Origin: Alicyclobacillus sp. ALC3 | GTDB lineage: Bacteria; Bacillota; Bacilli; Alicyclobacillales; Alicyclobacillaceae | Direction of reading: 5' to 3' | Length of the DNA: 64,000 nucleotides | NCBI RefSeq assembly: GCF_028751195.1 | Contig: NZ_CP066784.1 | Location: 1,116,001-1,180,000 of the forward strand | Shown: one piece after another, positions 50,916 to 60,803 of the stretch | How positions within the stretch are numbered: position 1 is the stretch's first letter | Layout of the letters: each line of letters begins with the position of its first letter | Program-made: the position numbers and the translations under genes | Notes under the pieces: generated by a model | What the model was told of the DNA's origin: nothing | What the model saw: the letters and a program-made list of their open reading frames with translations, nothing else | Databases searched by the model: none

Positions 50916-51629
50916 TCAGTGGAACAAACCCATGTACACCAACGCAGCGATGATGCCACCGACAATCGGGCCCAGCACAGGAATCCAAGCATATCCCCAA
51001 TCAGAGCTCCCTTTCCCTGGAATCGGCAAAATCGCGTGTGCGATACGAGGCCCCAGATCACGGGCTGGGTTAATCGCGTACCCAGTAGTGCCACCCAATG
51101 ACATACCGATAGAGACAATCAACCAGCCAACCACGAAGGTTTCGAGACCGTTGCTGAACACCAGCCCCTTGGCGCCAAACGCGAGCAGCGCCAGAACCAG
51201 AACAAAAGTACCGATGACTTCACTGACGAAGTTTGCAAATGGGTTGCGAATTGCGGGGCCAGTAGAGAATACAGCCAACTTCGTCGCCGGGTCCTCAGTT
51301 TCTTTCCAATGTGGCAGGTAGTGAATGAATACTGCGACAGCACCGAGAAAAGCACCGACCATTTGCCCCGCGATGAGACTCGGTACCTTCGCCCACGCCA
51401 ATTTACCTGCCACAGCAAAGCCAATGGTCAAGGCTGGATTCAAAAATGCCCCGCTGTAGTGTCCTACTGTATACGCACCAACCATAACCGCGAGGCCCCA
51501 GCCAAGCGTAATCACTACCCATCCAGAGTTCTCAGCTTTAGACTTTTTCAGAACAACGCCTGCCACGACACCGTCACCGAGTAAAATCAGCAAGAAAGTG
51601 CCAATCAGTTCTGCCAAAAAATTCGACAT
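50916..51629 (-). CDS. glpF: Glycerol facilitator (GlpF, aquaporin family)
   Basis: This 237-residue, six-helix channel has two NPA boxes: GAFLNPALTIGFAVAGKL near residue 64 and GYAINPARDLGPRIAHAI near 190. The aspartate after the second box is typical of glycerol-conducting members. The N-terminus FLAELIGTFLLILLGDGVVA is a family signature. It is the first gene of the glpF-glpK(-glpD) set, behind a terminator leader and a strong promoter. Confidence 0.95.
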   Translation of the reverse strand: MSNFLAELIGTFLLILLGDGVVAGVVLKKSKAENSGWVVITLGWGLAVMVGAYTVGHYSGAFLNPALTIGFAVAGKLAWAKVPSLIAGQMVGAFLGAVAVFIHYLPHWKETEDPATKLAVFSTGPAIRNPFANFVSEVIGTFVLVLALLAFGAKGLVFSNGLETFVVGWLIVSIGMSLGGTTGYAINPARDLGPRIAHAILPIPGKGSSDWGYAWIPVLGPIVGGIIAALVYMGLFH

Positions 51630-51781
51630 GATAATGCCTCCTCGGGCTCATGTATCCGCCTTCAAATTCACTAGTTTAATCCACTACTTGCTGCACATAC
51701 CTAGGTACCGAACCTGCATACGATGTTGTCTTAGTGCAGCCGACACTAATGACTGCCCCACCTCCTTACAGGAGAGAACAC

Positions 51782-51831
51782 AAAAACACCGAACTCATCC
51801 CAGCCCACGCGGGCTCCGGGAACAGTTCGGT
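51782..51831 (-). terminator. Leader terminator of glpF, probable GlpP target
   Basis: On the minus strand accgaact (51831-51824) pairs with agttcggt (51795-51788) around an inner agccc/gggct hairpin, then TGTTTTTGTG follows. It lies about 150 bases before glpF and 50 bases after the expected transcription start. Confidence 0.75.
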
Positions 51832-51889
51832 TCTCCAACTCTCCGATTGATTAACTTATAATTTGCTAACCTAGCTTGAATCCGATTTC

Positions 51890-51918
51890 AATATACCTGA
51901 TGACGTTTTTTGTGTCAA
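51890..51918 (-). promoter_or_regulatory. Promoter of the glpF operon
   Basis: On the minus strand TTGACA (51918-51913) and TATATT (51895-51890) are separated by exactly 17 bases, a near-consensus vegetative promoter. Transcripts would start near 51884 and pass through the leader terminator. Confidence 0.8.
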
Positions 51919-52059
51919 CACGTTGTAACGCGTTTTAAAGGCGTATTTGGTTTTAATTTTCAGAGCGACTAAAATAGGAGATAGAGTGTCGATGTGGAAT
52001 ATAGAAAGCGGTTGCAAGTTTAATGTTTTACACAGTCGTACAGTGAGGAGCGAGTCGAA

Positions 52060-52668
52060 ATGCCTGTTCTCCTAGTTGCTCTCTCCTACCTTTTAGGTTC
52101 AATATCGTTCAGTAGTTTGTTCGTGGCACTCATCGCCAAAGCGAACATTCGCGACATCGGCAGCGGAAACGCGGGAGCAACAAACACGTCGCGTATTCTT
52201 GGACTGAAATGGGCAGTGCTTGTTCTTATCTTAGATATTGCAAAAGGGATGGCGCCAATTTTCTTATCCAGGTGGTTGTTTCCCGGAGTGGACTGGCTTC
52301 AATTTTTATGTGGGCTGTCCGTTGTCGTTGGACATAACTGGCCGATTTATTACAAGTTTCGCGGAGGCAAGGGCGTCGCTACTTCGATCGGTGTCCTCTC
52401 CGTGATGGCGTTTATTCCTGCACTCGCAGCCTGCATCATATGTATTGTCACGATCATCTTTACCCGCTATGTTTCCCTTGGGTCACTCGCTTTCATTTGC
52501 CTCACGCCTGTATTCACTCTCTTTTTGCCGCATACGTGGGCATCGCTTTGCCTCGGAATATCGCTCGCTCTCGTCGTCGTGTATCGGCATCGAGAAAACA
52601 TTGTCCGCTTGCTTCACGGTAGTGAAAGCAAGTTTGCCCTGCGCTCTACCCGACCTCATAAACCATAA
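52060..52668 (+). CDS. plsY: Acyl-phosphate:glycerol-3-phosphate acyltransferase (PlsY)
   Basis: This 202-residue, five-helix membrane enzyme starts phospholipid synthesis by acylating glycerol 3-phosphate. Signatures are YLLGSISFSSLFVALIAKAN, IRDIGSGNAGATNTSRILGL and VVGHNWPIYYKFRGGKGVAT. The ATG has GTGAGGAG upstream. It is divergent from the glp genes, which make its substrate. The C-terminal 20 residues are basic and extend slightly beyond the family norm. Confidence 0.95.
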   Translation: MPVLLVALSYLLGSISFSSLFVALIAKANIRDIGSGNAGATNTSRILGLKWAVLVLILDIAKGMAPIFLSRWLFPGVDWLQFLCGLSVVVGHNWPIYYKFRGGKGVATSIGVLSVMAFIPALAACIICIVTIIFTRYVSLGSLAFICLTPVFTLFLPHTWASLCLGISLALVVVYRHRENIVRLLHGSESKFALRSTRPHKP

Positions 52669-52768
52669 TCCGGGTCGTGCGATCTGTAATTTGGGATGTT
52701 CTCGGCTACGCTAGGAGTAGCAGAAGGCGCGCTTTGTAACATCATCACCGCCTAGCTCATGTTCGAAC

Positions 52769-53896
52769 TTAGGTCCTGGTGTGAGCAACTACGTGTAAAT
52801 CCACAAACTCGGCGTTTTCTAGAACATAGTCAACAGGCGTACGTTTCATCCTCTCCAACCACCGACTTCCGAAAACCGGCTGACCTATGACAATCTGCGA
52901 AATACCGAGCAATTGAGCGACCGCCACAATCGTCGCGCCTATCCCCCCCTCCTTCTCAGTCGTAGTAATAAATATTCCATCAAATTCCTCACTCAGTTTC
53001 TGTATCCGTTGCATTTCTTTCTTCTCCGTTTCACCGAGCGGACCTTTGGGCAAGACGACCAACACGTATAGCTCGGCGTCCAGCCGGTCTGCGACTCGCC
53101 ATCCGCGCCGAATCAATTTCTCTGAATGTGGGCGATAGTTCACACAGACAAGAATCCGGCCCCGGTTCGGGTCATCATGCTTCGAGGACTCGCCGCTCTG
53201 TTTTCGGTCCTTGTCAATTCGCTGATCAACGTCATCTGCGACTTCTAGCAACGCGAGTTCACGGAGCGCTGACAGGTTGCCAGACTGAAAGAAGTTTTCT
53301 AACGCCCGCTGAACCTTGTCCCACGCGTAAATCTTCCCACGTAACAGGCGCTGCTGAAGTGTCTCCGGCGTGACGTCGATGAGCTTTACCTCATCCGCCA
53401 TGTCCATGAACCAGTCTGGTACCCTCTCCCGGACTTTTACACCCGTGATGTGCTCCACCTTGTCGTGCAGGCTTTCTAGATGTTGAATGTTCACAGCCGT
53501 CACAACGTTGATTCCGTGGTCCAGAATGTACTCGATATCCTCGTACCTCTTCGCTCGCTCACACCCGGGCACATTTGTGTGAGGTAGTTCATCTATGAGT
53601 ACTGTGTGCGGGTGTCTATGTACAATGCCCTCGACATCCAGTTCTTGGTATTGATGTCCTTCAAAACGAATCGCTCGCAGCGGCACAGATTCGAGACCGC
53701 CAATTTGATGAGCGGTTTCGTCCCGACCATGCGTCTCAATTAATCCGATTACGACATCGACGCCCTTGCGCTTCCAGTCGTTTGCATCTTGAAGCATCTT
53801 GTAGGTTTTACCAACACCAGGGGCTGCGCCAACGTAAATGGTCAGATGACCGCGTTCCGTAGAGGAGGTGCCCCCGCGCTCGCGTCCAATGCTCAT
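52769..53896 (-). CDS. kdpD: Truncated KdpD: N-terminal KdpD domain plus Usp domain, no kinase (second copy)
   Basis: This 375-residue protein contains the KdpD N-terminal domain with Walker A VGAAPGVGKTYKML near residue 22 and LIDELPHTNVPG, followed by a universal-stress-like domain (RILVCVNYRPHSEKLIRRGW, ISQIVIGQPVFGSRWLERMK). It stops before the transmembrane and histidine kinase parts. It lies 25 bases after a similar gene and shows extra insertions (SSKHDDPNRG linker). In staphylococci the KdpD Usp domain binds c-di-AMP. The exact role without a kinase is unknown. Confidence 0.88.
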   Translation of the reverse strand: MSIGRERGGTSSTERGHLTIYVGAAPGVGKTYKMLQDANDWKRKGVDVVIGLIETHGRDETAHQIGGLESVPLRAIRFEGHQYQELDVEGIVHRHPHTVLIDELPHTNVPGCERAKRYEDIEYILDHGINVVTAVNIQHLESLHDKVEHITGVKVRERVPDWFMDMADEVKLIDVTPETLQQRLLRGKIYAWDKVQRALENFFQSGNLSALRELALLEVADDVDQRIDKDRKQSGESSKHDDPNRGRILVCVNYRPHSEKLIRRGWRVADRLDAELYVLVVLPKGPLGETEKKEMQRIQKLSEEFDGIFITTTEKEGGIGATIVAVAQLLGISQIVIGQPVFGSRWLERMKRTPVDYVLENAEFVDLHVVAHTRT

Positions 53897-53921
53897 CGGT
53901 GTACTTCCACTCCCATGTACT

Positions 53922-55007
53922 CTAATCTCGCCATCCTACGATTCGCAAATCCACATACTTCAAGTTTCGCAGAAGGTATCGGACCGGGCTCTCCTTCATC
54001 ACGCGTTGCCACTTGCGCTCGCGAGATGGTTGTCCAATAAATATTTGCGTGACGTTTTCCCGCTCCGCTACTTCTATAATGACTTCTGCCACTTTGCGGT
54101 CGTTCAGGAACTCAACAATCAGTCGCCCGTTGTGTTGCTCCGCCAGTTTCTTTAAGTTCTCAATGCGTTCCTCATCCTTCGCCGTACGCAGGTCTGGCGT
54201 CCTTGACGTGATCGTCAACACAATCAGTTCAGCCTTCATCCGCACGGCTACTCGGTTCGCCTTCTCAATTAACTTCTGTGCCCGGTCCAAATAACTAACG
54301 CAGACTAATATGTTCTCACGGGCGCCGACGGGACCAGGGATTTTCCGTCGGTCGTACGATTGTTGCAGTCGCTCATCCACATCTTCCGCAACTTCACGCA
54401 AAGCAAGTTCACGCAACGGAGCCAGATTGGACTTGCGGAAGAAGTTGTTGAGTGCCTGGTGTACTTTGTCCTCCGAGTAAATGCTCCCATCACGCAAGCG
54501 TTGCCGAAGAGTCTCCGGCGTGACATCTACAACCTCAACCTCATCAGCTCTCTTGACGAACTCCTCCGGTATAATTTCCCTCACCTTGACACCGGTAATT
54601 CGTTCAGCTTCAGCATGCGCATTTTCAAGATGCAACACGTTGACTGCCGTCAGAACATGGATTCCCTGGTCAAGAATAAACTCCACATCCATATATCGTT
54701 TGGGAAATTGTGAGCCTGGCGCGTTGGAGTGAGCCAACTCATCGATCACAACAACATCCGGTTTACGTCGAACAATGATATCCATGTCGACCTCTTCAAA
54801 AGTTCGCCCGTGGAAGTGAACCTGTTTTCTCGGGAGAACCTCGAGCCCCTCCAATTGTGCTTCAGTGTCTGGGCGCTCATGAACATCCACGTATCCGATC
54901 ACAACGTCTGTGCCCTGACGCTTTAAAGCTTGCGCCTCCCTCAGCATGGTGTAGGTCTTCCCCACTCCTGGAGCAGCCCCCACAAAAATTTTCAGTTTCC
55001 CCGCCAT
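53922..55007 (-). CDS. kdpD: Truncated KdpD: N-terminal KdpD domain plus Usp domain, no kinase (first copy)
   Basis: This 361-residue protein begins AGKLKIFVGAAPGVGKTYTM (Walker A) with VVIDELAHSNAPGSQFPKRY near residue 105 and a Usp-like domain from about 245 (NILVCVSYLDRAQKLIEKAN, VTQIFIGQPSRERKWQRVMK). No kinase, transmembrane segment or KdpE follows. The ATG at 55007 has GAGGTGG upstream. Free-standing KdpD N-terminal proteins are known from cyanobacteria and some Firmicutes; two in tandem is less usual. It follows kdpC and probably senses potassium or c-di-AMP status. Confidence 0.88.
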   Translation of the reverse strand: MAGKLKIFVGAAPGVGKTYTMLREAQALKRQGTDVVIGYVDVHERPDTEAQLEGLEVLPRKQVHFHGRTFEEVDMDIIVRRKPDVVVIDELAHSNAPGSQFPKRYMDVEFILDQGIHVLTAVNVLHLENAHAEAERITGVKVREIIPEEFVKRADEVEVVDVTPETLRQRLRDGSIYSEDKVHQALNNFFRKSNLAPLRELALREVAEDVDERLQQSYDRRKIPGPVGARENILVCVSYLDRAQKLIEKANRVAVRMKAELIVLTITSRTPDLRTAKDEERIENLKKLAEQHNGRLIVEFLNDRKVAEVIIEVAERENVTQIFIGQPSRERKWQRVMKESPVRYLLRNLKYVDLRIVGWRD

Positions 55008-55181
55008 CTCACACCACCTCACCGATTCACCGATGCGGACTGTGTTCATTGAACTTCATATTGATACACCAATCAACCCGATACAAGCCTTGAAAGCACA
55101 ACGGACTCAGGAACGCCGTATTAGCCATCCCTGAGCCCGTCACTTGCTTCCGATTCAGGCCAACATTCGCGCCGTTTCTGC

Positions 55182-55751
55182 TTACCGCCCAAGCCGCTTT
55201 TCGATCGCGAGATTGAGTTGCATCACATTCACCATAGGTGAACCCCAGATGCCAATAAACAGCCCCTGTTTGTACTGGTTAATCATAGCCACGAGTTCGG
55301 TCTGGCTGATTCCAGTAGCCTTCGCAATCCTAGGGACCTGAATCATGGCGTTCTGTATCGAAATATCCGGGTCGAGCCCGGAAGCAGAAGATTCAACCAT
55401 GTCCGGCGGAATCTTAGACACCGGAGTACCTGGGTTTTGCTGCTCAACAGTCTTTATATTGCCCTGAATTTCCTTAATCAAAGCCGGGTTCGTTGGACCC
55501 AGGTTCGACCCACCAGAGCCATTTCCAGCGTAATCCACAGCTGAAGGTCGGGGGTGGAACAACCCAGGCTTTGTCACCGACTGCGCAATCAACATCGATC
55601 CAACAACCCGTCCGTTCATGGAGACCATGCTACCGTTCGCCTGGTACGGAAACGCCAACTGACCTATCCCCCATACGGCCAGGGGATAAATGAGCCCGAG
55701 CAGCACAACGGATACCACCAGGAATCGGAGAGAGCGCCAGATGTTCAACAT
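55182..55751 (-). CDS. kdpC: Potassium-transporting ATPase subunit C (KdpC)
   Basis: This 189-residue single-pass protein has the helix LRFLVVSVVLLGLIYPLAVW at the N-terminus and an outer domain with SVTKPGLFHPRPSAVDY, SGGSNLGPTNPALIKEI, PPDMVESSASGLDPDISIQN and VPRIAKATGI. These are KdpC signatures. It stabilises the KdpA-KdpB complex and helps ATP use. It starts 13 bases after kdpB. Confidence 0.95.
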   Translation of the reverse strand: MLNIWRSLRFLVVSVVLLGLIYPLAVWGIGQLAFPYQANGSMVSMNGRVVGSMLIAQSVTKPGLFHPRPSAVDYAGNGSGGSNLGPTNPALIKEIQGNIKTVEQQNPGTPVSKIPPDMVESSASGLDPDISIQNAMIQVPRIAKATGISQTELVAMINQYKQGLFIGIWGSPMVNVMQLNLAIEKRLGR

Positions 55752-55764
55752 TTTTCATCCCTCC

Positions 55765-57831
55765 TTAGATATGTGCCAACCCCACGGCCGTGATGATTAG
55801 GTCGATGACCTTAATTCCGATAAACGGGGCAATCACGCCACCGACGCCGTAAATCAAAATGTTGCGCATCAGCATCCCGGTCGCGCTCATTGGTCGATAC
55901 TTGACGCCGCGCATGGCCAAGGGAATCAGCAGCGGAATGATGATCGCGTTGAAGATCAGCGCAGACAGGATGGCGCTTCTCGGACTGGTCAGGTGCATGA
56001 CGTTCAGTGCCTGCAACTGCGGAATCATCAGCAGAAACATCGCAGGAATGATGGCGAAGTACTTCGCCACGTCGTTCGCGATGGAGAAGGTGGTGATTGC
56101 CCCGCGCGTGATCAGCAACTGTTTGCCAATGGACACCACTTCAATCAACTTGGTCGGGTCAGAGTCGAGGTCGACCATGTTCCCTGCTTCCTTGGCTGCG
56201 GGGGTGCCGGTGTTCATCGCTAGTCCCACATCCGCCTGAGCGAGCGCTGGGGCATCGTTCGTACCGTCACCAGACATCGCAACAAGCTTGCCCTGTTGTT
56301 GTTCTTCACGAATCAACCGCATCTTGTCTTCGGGCTTGGCTTCGGCGATAAAGTCGTCGACGCCCGCTTCTTTTGCGATTGTTGCAGCCGTCAGCGGGTT
56401 GTCACCCGTACACATCACGGTCTTAATACCCATCTTGCGCAGTTCCTCAAACCGTTCTCGCATCCCCGGTTTGACAATGTCTTTCAGGTAGATCAGACCA
56501 TACACGTCTTTCCCGCTGATCACGGCGAGTGGCGTACCCCCTTCTCGCGCAATCCGGTTTGTCTTTTCGTCTAAGTCGTCGGGAACGGTTCCACCCTGTT
56601 GCTGGACATATTTGCGGATCGCGTCAACCGCGCCTTTGCGCACGACAGAGCCATCGGGTAGGTCCAGCCCGCTCATGCGTGTATCCGCGCTGAACTCCAC
56701 GTTTGTTGCGTCGCTAAAATTCTCACGTACGTACGACACGCCTTTTTCCTTGGCTAAATCCACGACTGAGCGCCCTTCGGGTGTCTCATCGAACAAAGAA
56801 GACAATACGGCGACTTCAATCAGCGACTTCTCGTCGTGCTTCCCAACTGGGACGAACTCACTCGCTAAGCGATTGCCAATGGTGATAGTCCCTGTCTTAT
56901 CGAGAATCAACGTGTTGACGTCTCCAGCTGCTTCTACTGCTTTGCCAGACTTGGCAATCACGTTGAACCGAATCACGCGGTCCATGCCCGCGATTCCAAT
57001 GGCGGACAACAAAGCGCCGATGGTCGTCGGGATCAGACAGACAAGCAGTGCAATTAAGGTTGCGATATCGATGCTTTTGCCATGGCCGACGTAACGAGCC
57101 ATCGGGTCCAGCGTCACCACGACGATTAGAAAAATCAGTGTCAGGCCTGCCAGCAACACAGAGAGGGCCAACTCATTCGGCGTCTTTTGCCGGCTTGCTC
57201 CTTCCACTAAGCCAATCATTTTGTCGAGGAACGACTCACCCGGGTTGGCTGTAACGCGAATAACTAGCTCGTCTGACAGCAGCTTCGTTCCACCTGTGAC
57301 GGAGCTGAAGTCGCCGCCAGCCCCGCGAATGACAGGTGCGGATTCACCGGTGATGGCCGACTCATCCACGCTGCCTAGTCCTTCGACGACCTCGCCGTCG
57401 GCCGGAATTGACTCACCCGCAAGTACACGGATGATGTCCCCTCGCCGCAACGTCGTGGCAGGGACATTTTCGTACGTACCGTCAGAGCGCTTGCGGTTGG
57501 CTGTGAGGTCCGTCTTCGACTTACGCAGCGACTCAGCCTGTGCCTTGCCTCGTCCTTCGGCAATCGCTTCGGCGAAGTTCCCAAACAACACCGTGATGAA
57601 GAGAATGACGGTCACGACAATGTTGAAAGGCCGCTCACCGCTTCCGGGGCCGTAGTGACCGCCAAACAGATTCGGGTCAAAACTGAGCAACAGGGTAATG
57701 ACAAACCCAATTTCCACAACGAACATCACGGGACTCTTGACCATGCTGCGCGGGTCTAATTTTCGAAACGAGTCCACGATGGCGTGATTCACAATTGTAG
57801 GTGAAATGCCGGTCGATCTGCTATTCGCCAC
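55765..57831 (-). CDS. kdpB: Potassium-transporting ATPase ATP-binding subunit (KdpB)
   Basis: This 688-residue P-type ATPase has the phosphorylation motif [14 protein letters not shown] near residue 311, the actuator loop [15 protein letters not shown] near 160, the hinge [20 protein letters not shown] near 520 and membrane helix 4 [17 protein letters not shown]. The length and IGNRLAS after the phosphorylated aspartate are typical of KdpB. It starts at GTG behind AAGGAAGG. It drives potassium uptake through KdpA at the cell membrane. Confidence 0.97.
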   Translation of the reverse strand: MANSRSTGISPTIVNHAIVDSFRKLDPRSMVKSPVMFVVEIGFVITLLLSFDPNLFGGHYGPGSGERPFNIVVTVILFITVLFGNFAEAIAEGRGKAQAESLRKSKTDLTANRKRSDGTYENVPATTLRRGDIIRVLAGESIPADGEVVEGLGSVDESAITGESAPVIRGAGGDFSSVTGGTKLLSDELVIRVTANPGESFLDKMIGLVEGASRQKTPNELALSVLLAGLTLIFLIVVVTLDPMARYVGHGKSIDIATLIALLVCLIPTTIGALLSAIGIAGMDRVIRFNVIAKSGKAVEAAGDVNTLILDKTGTITIGNRLASEFVPVGKHDEKSLIEVAVLSSLFDETPEGRSVVDLAKEKGVSYVRENFSDATNVEFSADTRMSGLDLPDGSVVRKGAVDAIRKYVQQQGGTVPDDLDEKTNRIAREGGTPLAVISGKDVYGLIYLKDIVKPGMRERFEELRKMGIKTVMCTGDNPLTAATIAKEAGVDDFIAEAKPEDKMRLIREEQQQGKLVAMSGDGTNDAPALAQADVGLAMNTGTPAAKEAGNMVDLDSDPTKLIEVVSIGKQLLITRGAITTFSIANDVAKYFAIIPAMFLLMIPQLQALNVMHLTSPRSAILSALIFNAIIIPLLIPLAMRGVKYRPMSATGMLMRNILIYGVGGVIAPFIGIKVIDLIITAVGLAHI

Positions 57832-57872
57832 TTGGAACCTTCCTTTCTCGTCGCTGGATGGACTCGACCATG

Positions 57873-59579
57873 TCAGCGGGCTAGATGACCCGATATCATT
57901 TGCAGGTGTTCGCCAATTGGGCCGATGGCCACGGCCGGGAAGAACGTCAAGGCCCCAACGATGACAACCACTGCTAGGAATACACCGCCAAAGAAGAATG
58001 TGTCCGTCTTCAGCGTGCCTACGCTTTCCGGTACGACGGACTTTTTCACGAGCGACCCTGCCATGGCGAACATAGCAATCATCGAAACGTAGCGACCAAA
58101 CAATATGACAAGACCAATGGCTACGTTGTAAAAGACCGTGTTGCCGTTCAGACCTGCAAACGCCGACCCGTTGTTGGCTGCAGCGGACGTAAATGCGTAG
58201 AGCACTTCAGAAAACCCATGTAAACCTGGGTTTAGCATGGAAGATGTCCCGGCCTTCGTCACAACGGCGATTGCGGTCGGGACAAGAATTACAAACGGAT
58301 GGACAAGCATCGCCGCCGTGGCAAGTTTGATTTCCCGCGCCTCAATTTTCTTCCCGAAGATTTCCGGCGTCCGACCGACCATGAGTCCGGACAGGAAGAC
58401 CGCGATAATGAGGAACATCAGAATGTTCAACAAACCAACGCCGATGCCACCAAAGACAGCATTAAACATCATAAACACGATAGGTACCAAGCCACCCAGA
58501 GGTGTCAAGCTATCGTGCATCGCATTGACAGCGCCTGTTGTATATGCCGTTGTTGACGCGACGAACAAGCTCGTCAGTGGTTGACCGAAGCGCACCTCTT
58601 TCCCTTCCATGTTTCCGCCAGTGATGCCCAACAGGTGATGAACCAAAGGGTCGCCTGCCGTTTCCGCGGCGTACACAGTGAAGGCGCCAACCAACAACAG
58701 TCCTGTCAAAAACACGTACAAAACGATACTTTGCTTGCGGTTCTTGATGAACTTCCCAAACGTTGCGATGAGCGCTGTCGGAATTAATGCCATCGCCAAG
58801 ATTTCGAGGACATCAGTCAGCGCAGTTGGGTCTTCGAACGGGTGAGCTGAGTTCGCGTTAAAGAACCCGCCGCCGTTCGTTCCGAGCTGTTTAATCGCTT
58901 CAAGCGATGCAACAGGTCCTCTGGAGATGGTCTGCGTACCGCCTTGAAGCGTGTGAGCCACCTGTGCACCTAGCAACGTATCAGGCAGCCCCAGTCCGAC
59001 AAAGACGATGGCAAAGATGAACGCCAACGGCAGCAAAATGCGGGTGTGAACCTTTACGTAATCCACCCAGAAGTTCCCCAACGTCTTGCCTTTGTTTGCT
59101 ACAATTCCGCGGACAAACGCGATGACAGCCACGACACCGGCAGCCGCAGAGGTGAACTGCAGATATGTGATCGCGGTCATTTGACCCAAGTAAGACATCG
59201 ACTGCTCGCCAGCGTAATTCTGCCAGTTCGTGTTGGCGATAAAACTGGCTGCCGTGTTAAACGCCAAGTCCCAACTCATGCCTTTGATGTGGTCGGGGTT
59301 AAGCGGCAAATGGCCTTGCAAGACAAAGATTAAATACACGAACAGAGCCATCACAAACTGCACCAACAGCCATGCCTTTACATAACTCTTCCAGTCCATA
59401 TCGGTGGAGGGGTTAATGCCAACAAGTTTATAGATAACTCTTTCAATCGGAGCATACACCGGCTCCAACCAGTTCCTCTGCCCCGTGAATACGCGGTAAA
59501 TGTAACCGCCGAGCGGAATCGCAACGATTAAAATGAGGGCGACTACCGCAAGGATGCCGATCGATCCGGTCAGACTCAA
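57873..59579 (-). CDS. kdpA: Potassium-transporting ATPase channel subunit (KdpA)
   Basis: This 568-residue, ten-helix potassium-binding subunit has four selectivity-filter-like loops, including [20 protein letters not shown] near residue 110, [20 protein letters not shown] near 230 and [20 protein letters not shown] near 465. It starts at TTG seven bases after GGGGTGA. KdpF lies 22 bases upstream and kdpB 41 bases downstream, so the operon order is kdpF-kdpA-kdpB-kdpC. Confidence 0.96.
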   Translation of the reverse strand: MSLTGSIGILAVVALILIVAIPLGGYIYRVFTGQRNWLEPVYAPIERVIYKLVGINPSTDMDWKSYVKAWLLVQFVMALFVYLIFVLQGHLPLNPDHIKGMSWDLAFNTAASFIANTNWQNYAGEQSMSYLGQMTAITYLQFTSAAAGVVAVIAFVRGIVANKGKTLGNFWVDYVKVHTRILLPLAFIFAIVFVGLGLPDTLLGAQVAHTLQGGTQTISRGPVASLEAIKQLGTNGGGFFNANSAHPFEDPTALTDVLEILAMALIPTALIATFGKFIKNRKQSIVLYVFLTGLLLVGAFTVYAAETAGDPLVHHLLGITGGNMEGKEVRFGQPLTSLFVASTTAYTTGAVNAMHDSLTPLGGLVPIVFMMFNAVFGGIGVGLLNILMFLIIAVFLSGLMVGRTPEIFGKKIEAREIKLATAAMLVHPFVILVPTAIAVVTKAGTSSMLNPGLHGFSEVLYAFTSAAANNGSAFAGLNGNTVFYNVAIGLVILFGRYVSMIAMFAMAGSLVKKSVVPESVGTLKTDTFFFGGVFLAVVVIVGALTFFPAVAIGPIGEHLQMISGHLAR

Positions 59580-59601
59580 TTCAGTTCACCCCCCTGACGG
59601 T

Positions 59602-59679
59602 TTAAAACTTCTCTGGATTAAAGATCACGTACGTGAGATAGACCATCAATAGCGCCGAGATACCAAGCAGTACCCACAT
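59602..59679 (-). CDS. kdpF: KdpF small membrane subunit, 25 residues
   Basis: The 25-codon frame contains one hydrophobic helix (VLLGISALLMVYLTYVIF) and ends NPEKF, the usual KdpF ending (R/N-P-E-K/R-F). It stabilises the Kdp complex. It lies directly upstream of kdpA. Confidence 0.88.
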   Translation of the reverse strand: MWVLLGISALLMVYLTYVIFNPEKF

Positions 59680-59694
59680 ATGTCAATCCCCCAC

Positions 59695-59778
59695 TCATGC
59701 TTTGTCAAACAGTTTGATGAGCCAAGCGAATATCCCGTACGAAACGATAAATAACAAAATGGAAACAGCATAACCCAT
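59695..59778 (-). CDS. Small membrane peptide preceding kdpF, 27 residues
   Basis: A very strong ribosome site (GGAGGAGGAA, seven bases before the ATG) precedes a 27-codon frame coding one helix (AVSILLFIVSYGIFAWLI) and a charged end (KLFDKA). It has the size and layout of KdpF but not its NPEKF ending. It ends 15 bases before kdpF and is probably cotranslated, perhaps a second accessory helix of the pump. Confidence 0.6.
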   Translation of the reverse strand: MGYAVSILLFIVSYGIFAWLIKLFDKA

Positions 59779-60225
59779 CAGACAGTTCCTCCTCCACGCA
59801 GGCCTGCGACGCCTAGTTCCCAAGCCGCCCCTAATATGTGCCACTGACCCCGCGAGCTATTCACGTTGAACGGCACTCCTAACCACTCCCTTTGTGTGTC
59901 TTTACGTCTTCTTGCGGGTCACACGGACGATTGTAGAGCGAGTCTGTGTCAAAATGCCGTTGAGATATCGTGTCAGGGTGTAAATACAGCGTAAAAATCA
60001 CCACTCTCGGCATGGTCCGACTCTCGGATGAGCCGCCGGCGACTCTCGTAGAACAGAGACTCAACACAAGTTGTTCGCATCAATGACGAACTTACATTTA
60101 CACCCTTTTTACGCCCTGACCGATTTTCTCTACGCCTTCTATATGCCGTACCACCCTACAATCAAGAGGTCTGGTGTACATGTGGTGATTCTGACAGCGT
60201 CGGACTTGGCATCATGGGCGGGTGA
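59779..60225. promoter_or_regulatory. kdp upstream region with paired 11-base direct repeats
   Basis: Two related blocks face each other. At 59972-59999 the minus strand has TTTACGC and TTTACAC 11 bases apart; at 60092-60120 the plus strand has TTTACAC and TTTACGC 11 bases apart. Both end with CCCTGAC. Direct repeats spaced by one helix turn are typical of OmpR/PhoB-type regulators such as KdpE. No open frame or c-di-AMP aptamer is recognised here. Confidence 0.5.
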
Positions 60226-60741
60226 ATGATTGTGAGTAGGTCAACTCTGTACTTTGGCGCCGGACCTAGGTTGCTTGACTGGTCGACGCTGGAATATCGC
60301 TGGTTTGGGGTGGTCTGGTGGCAGGACGACGCCAATTTGCAGATACTGAAATACCGGTTCGAAACCAGCCGTGAAGCCCTGCGCCGATGGATGCGTACTG
60401 AGGGCTGTGAGAATGCCGTAGAAGATTCAAGTCAAACTGCCAGGCTCTACCGAACCATTCGCAAGCAGCAGCAAGAGCGCGATTGGAGCTATCGCAAGAC
60501 GATGCCGTTCCTCTCTGTTTTTCAGAAGCCCTGGAAAGATGTCGAACTCGGCTGGTATGCCATTTGCTCCAAAGCAACCTACCCTTTCGTGATCAGTGCA
60601 GCCGAGCGAAAAAAACTCAAAGTCACAGCACACCACTTGTATATCTGCGAAGACGATGAGGACGTAAATTCCTTCATCGCCCGCGTCAATCAGGAACGGG
60701 AGATACACTTGCGGTATTTACCTGACGCTGGAAAGCAGTGA
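60226..60741 (+). CDS. Hypothetical protein, 171 residues
   Basis: I do not recognise this protein. It is soluble, rich in Trp, Arg and Lys, with segments LEYRWFGVVWWQDDANLQIL, ARLYRTIRKQQQERDWSYRK and a C-terminal EDVNSFIARVNQEREIHLRY. There is no signal peptide or membrane helix. It is divergent from the kdp operon across the direct-repeat region and could share its control. GGGTGA lies just before the ATG. Confidence 0.55.
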   Translation: MIVSRSTLYFGAGPRLLDWSTLEYRWFGVVWWQDDANLQILKYRFETSREALRRWMRTEGCENAVEDSSQTARLYRTIRKQQQERDWSYRKTMPFLSVFQKPWKDVELGWYAICSKATYPFVISAAERKKLKVTAHHLYICEDDEDVNSFIARVNQEREIHLRYLPDAGKQ

Positions 60742-60803
60742 ATCCGATTCTGTTTTTGGGCTTTCCATGTTTGTAAGTGTGTGGTCTCAGCCAAACTAGA
60801 GGT

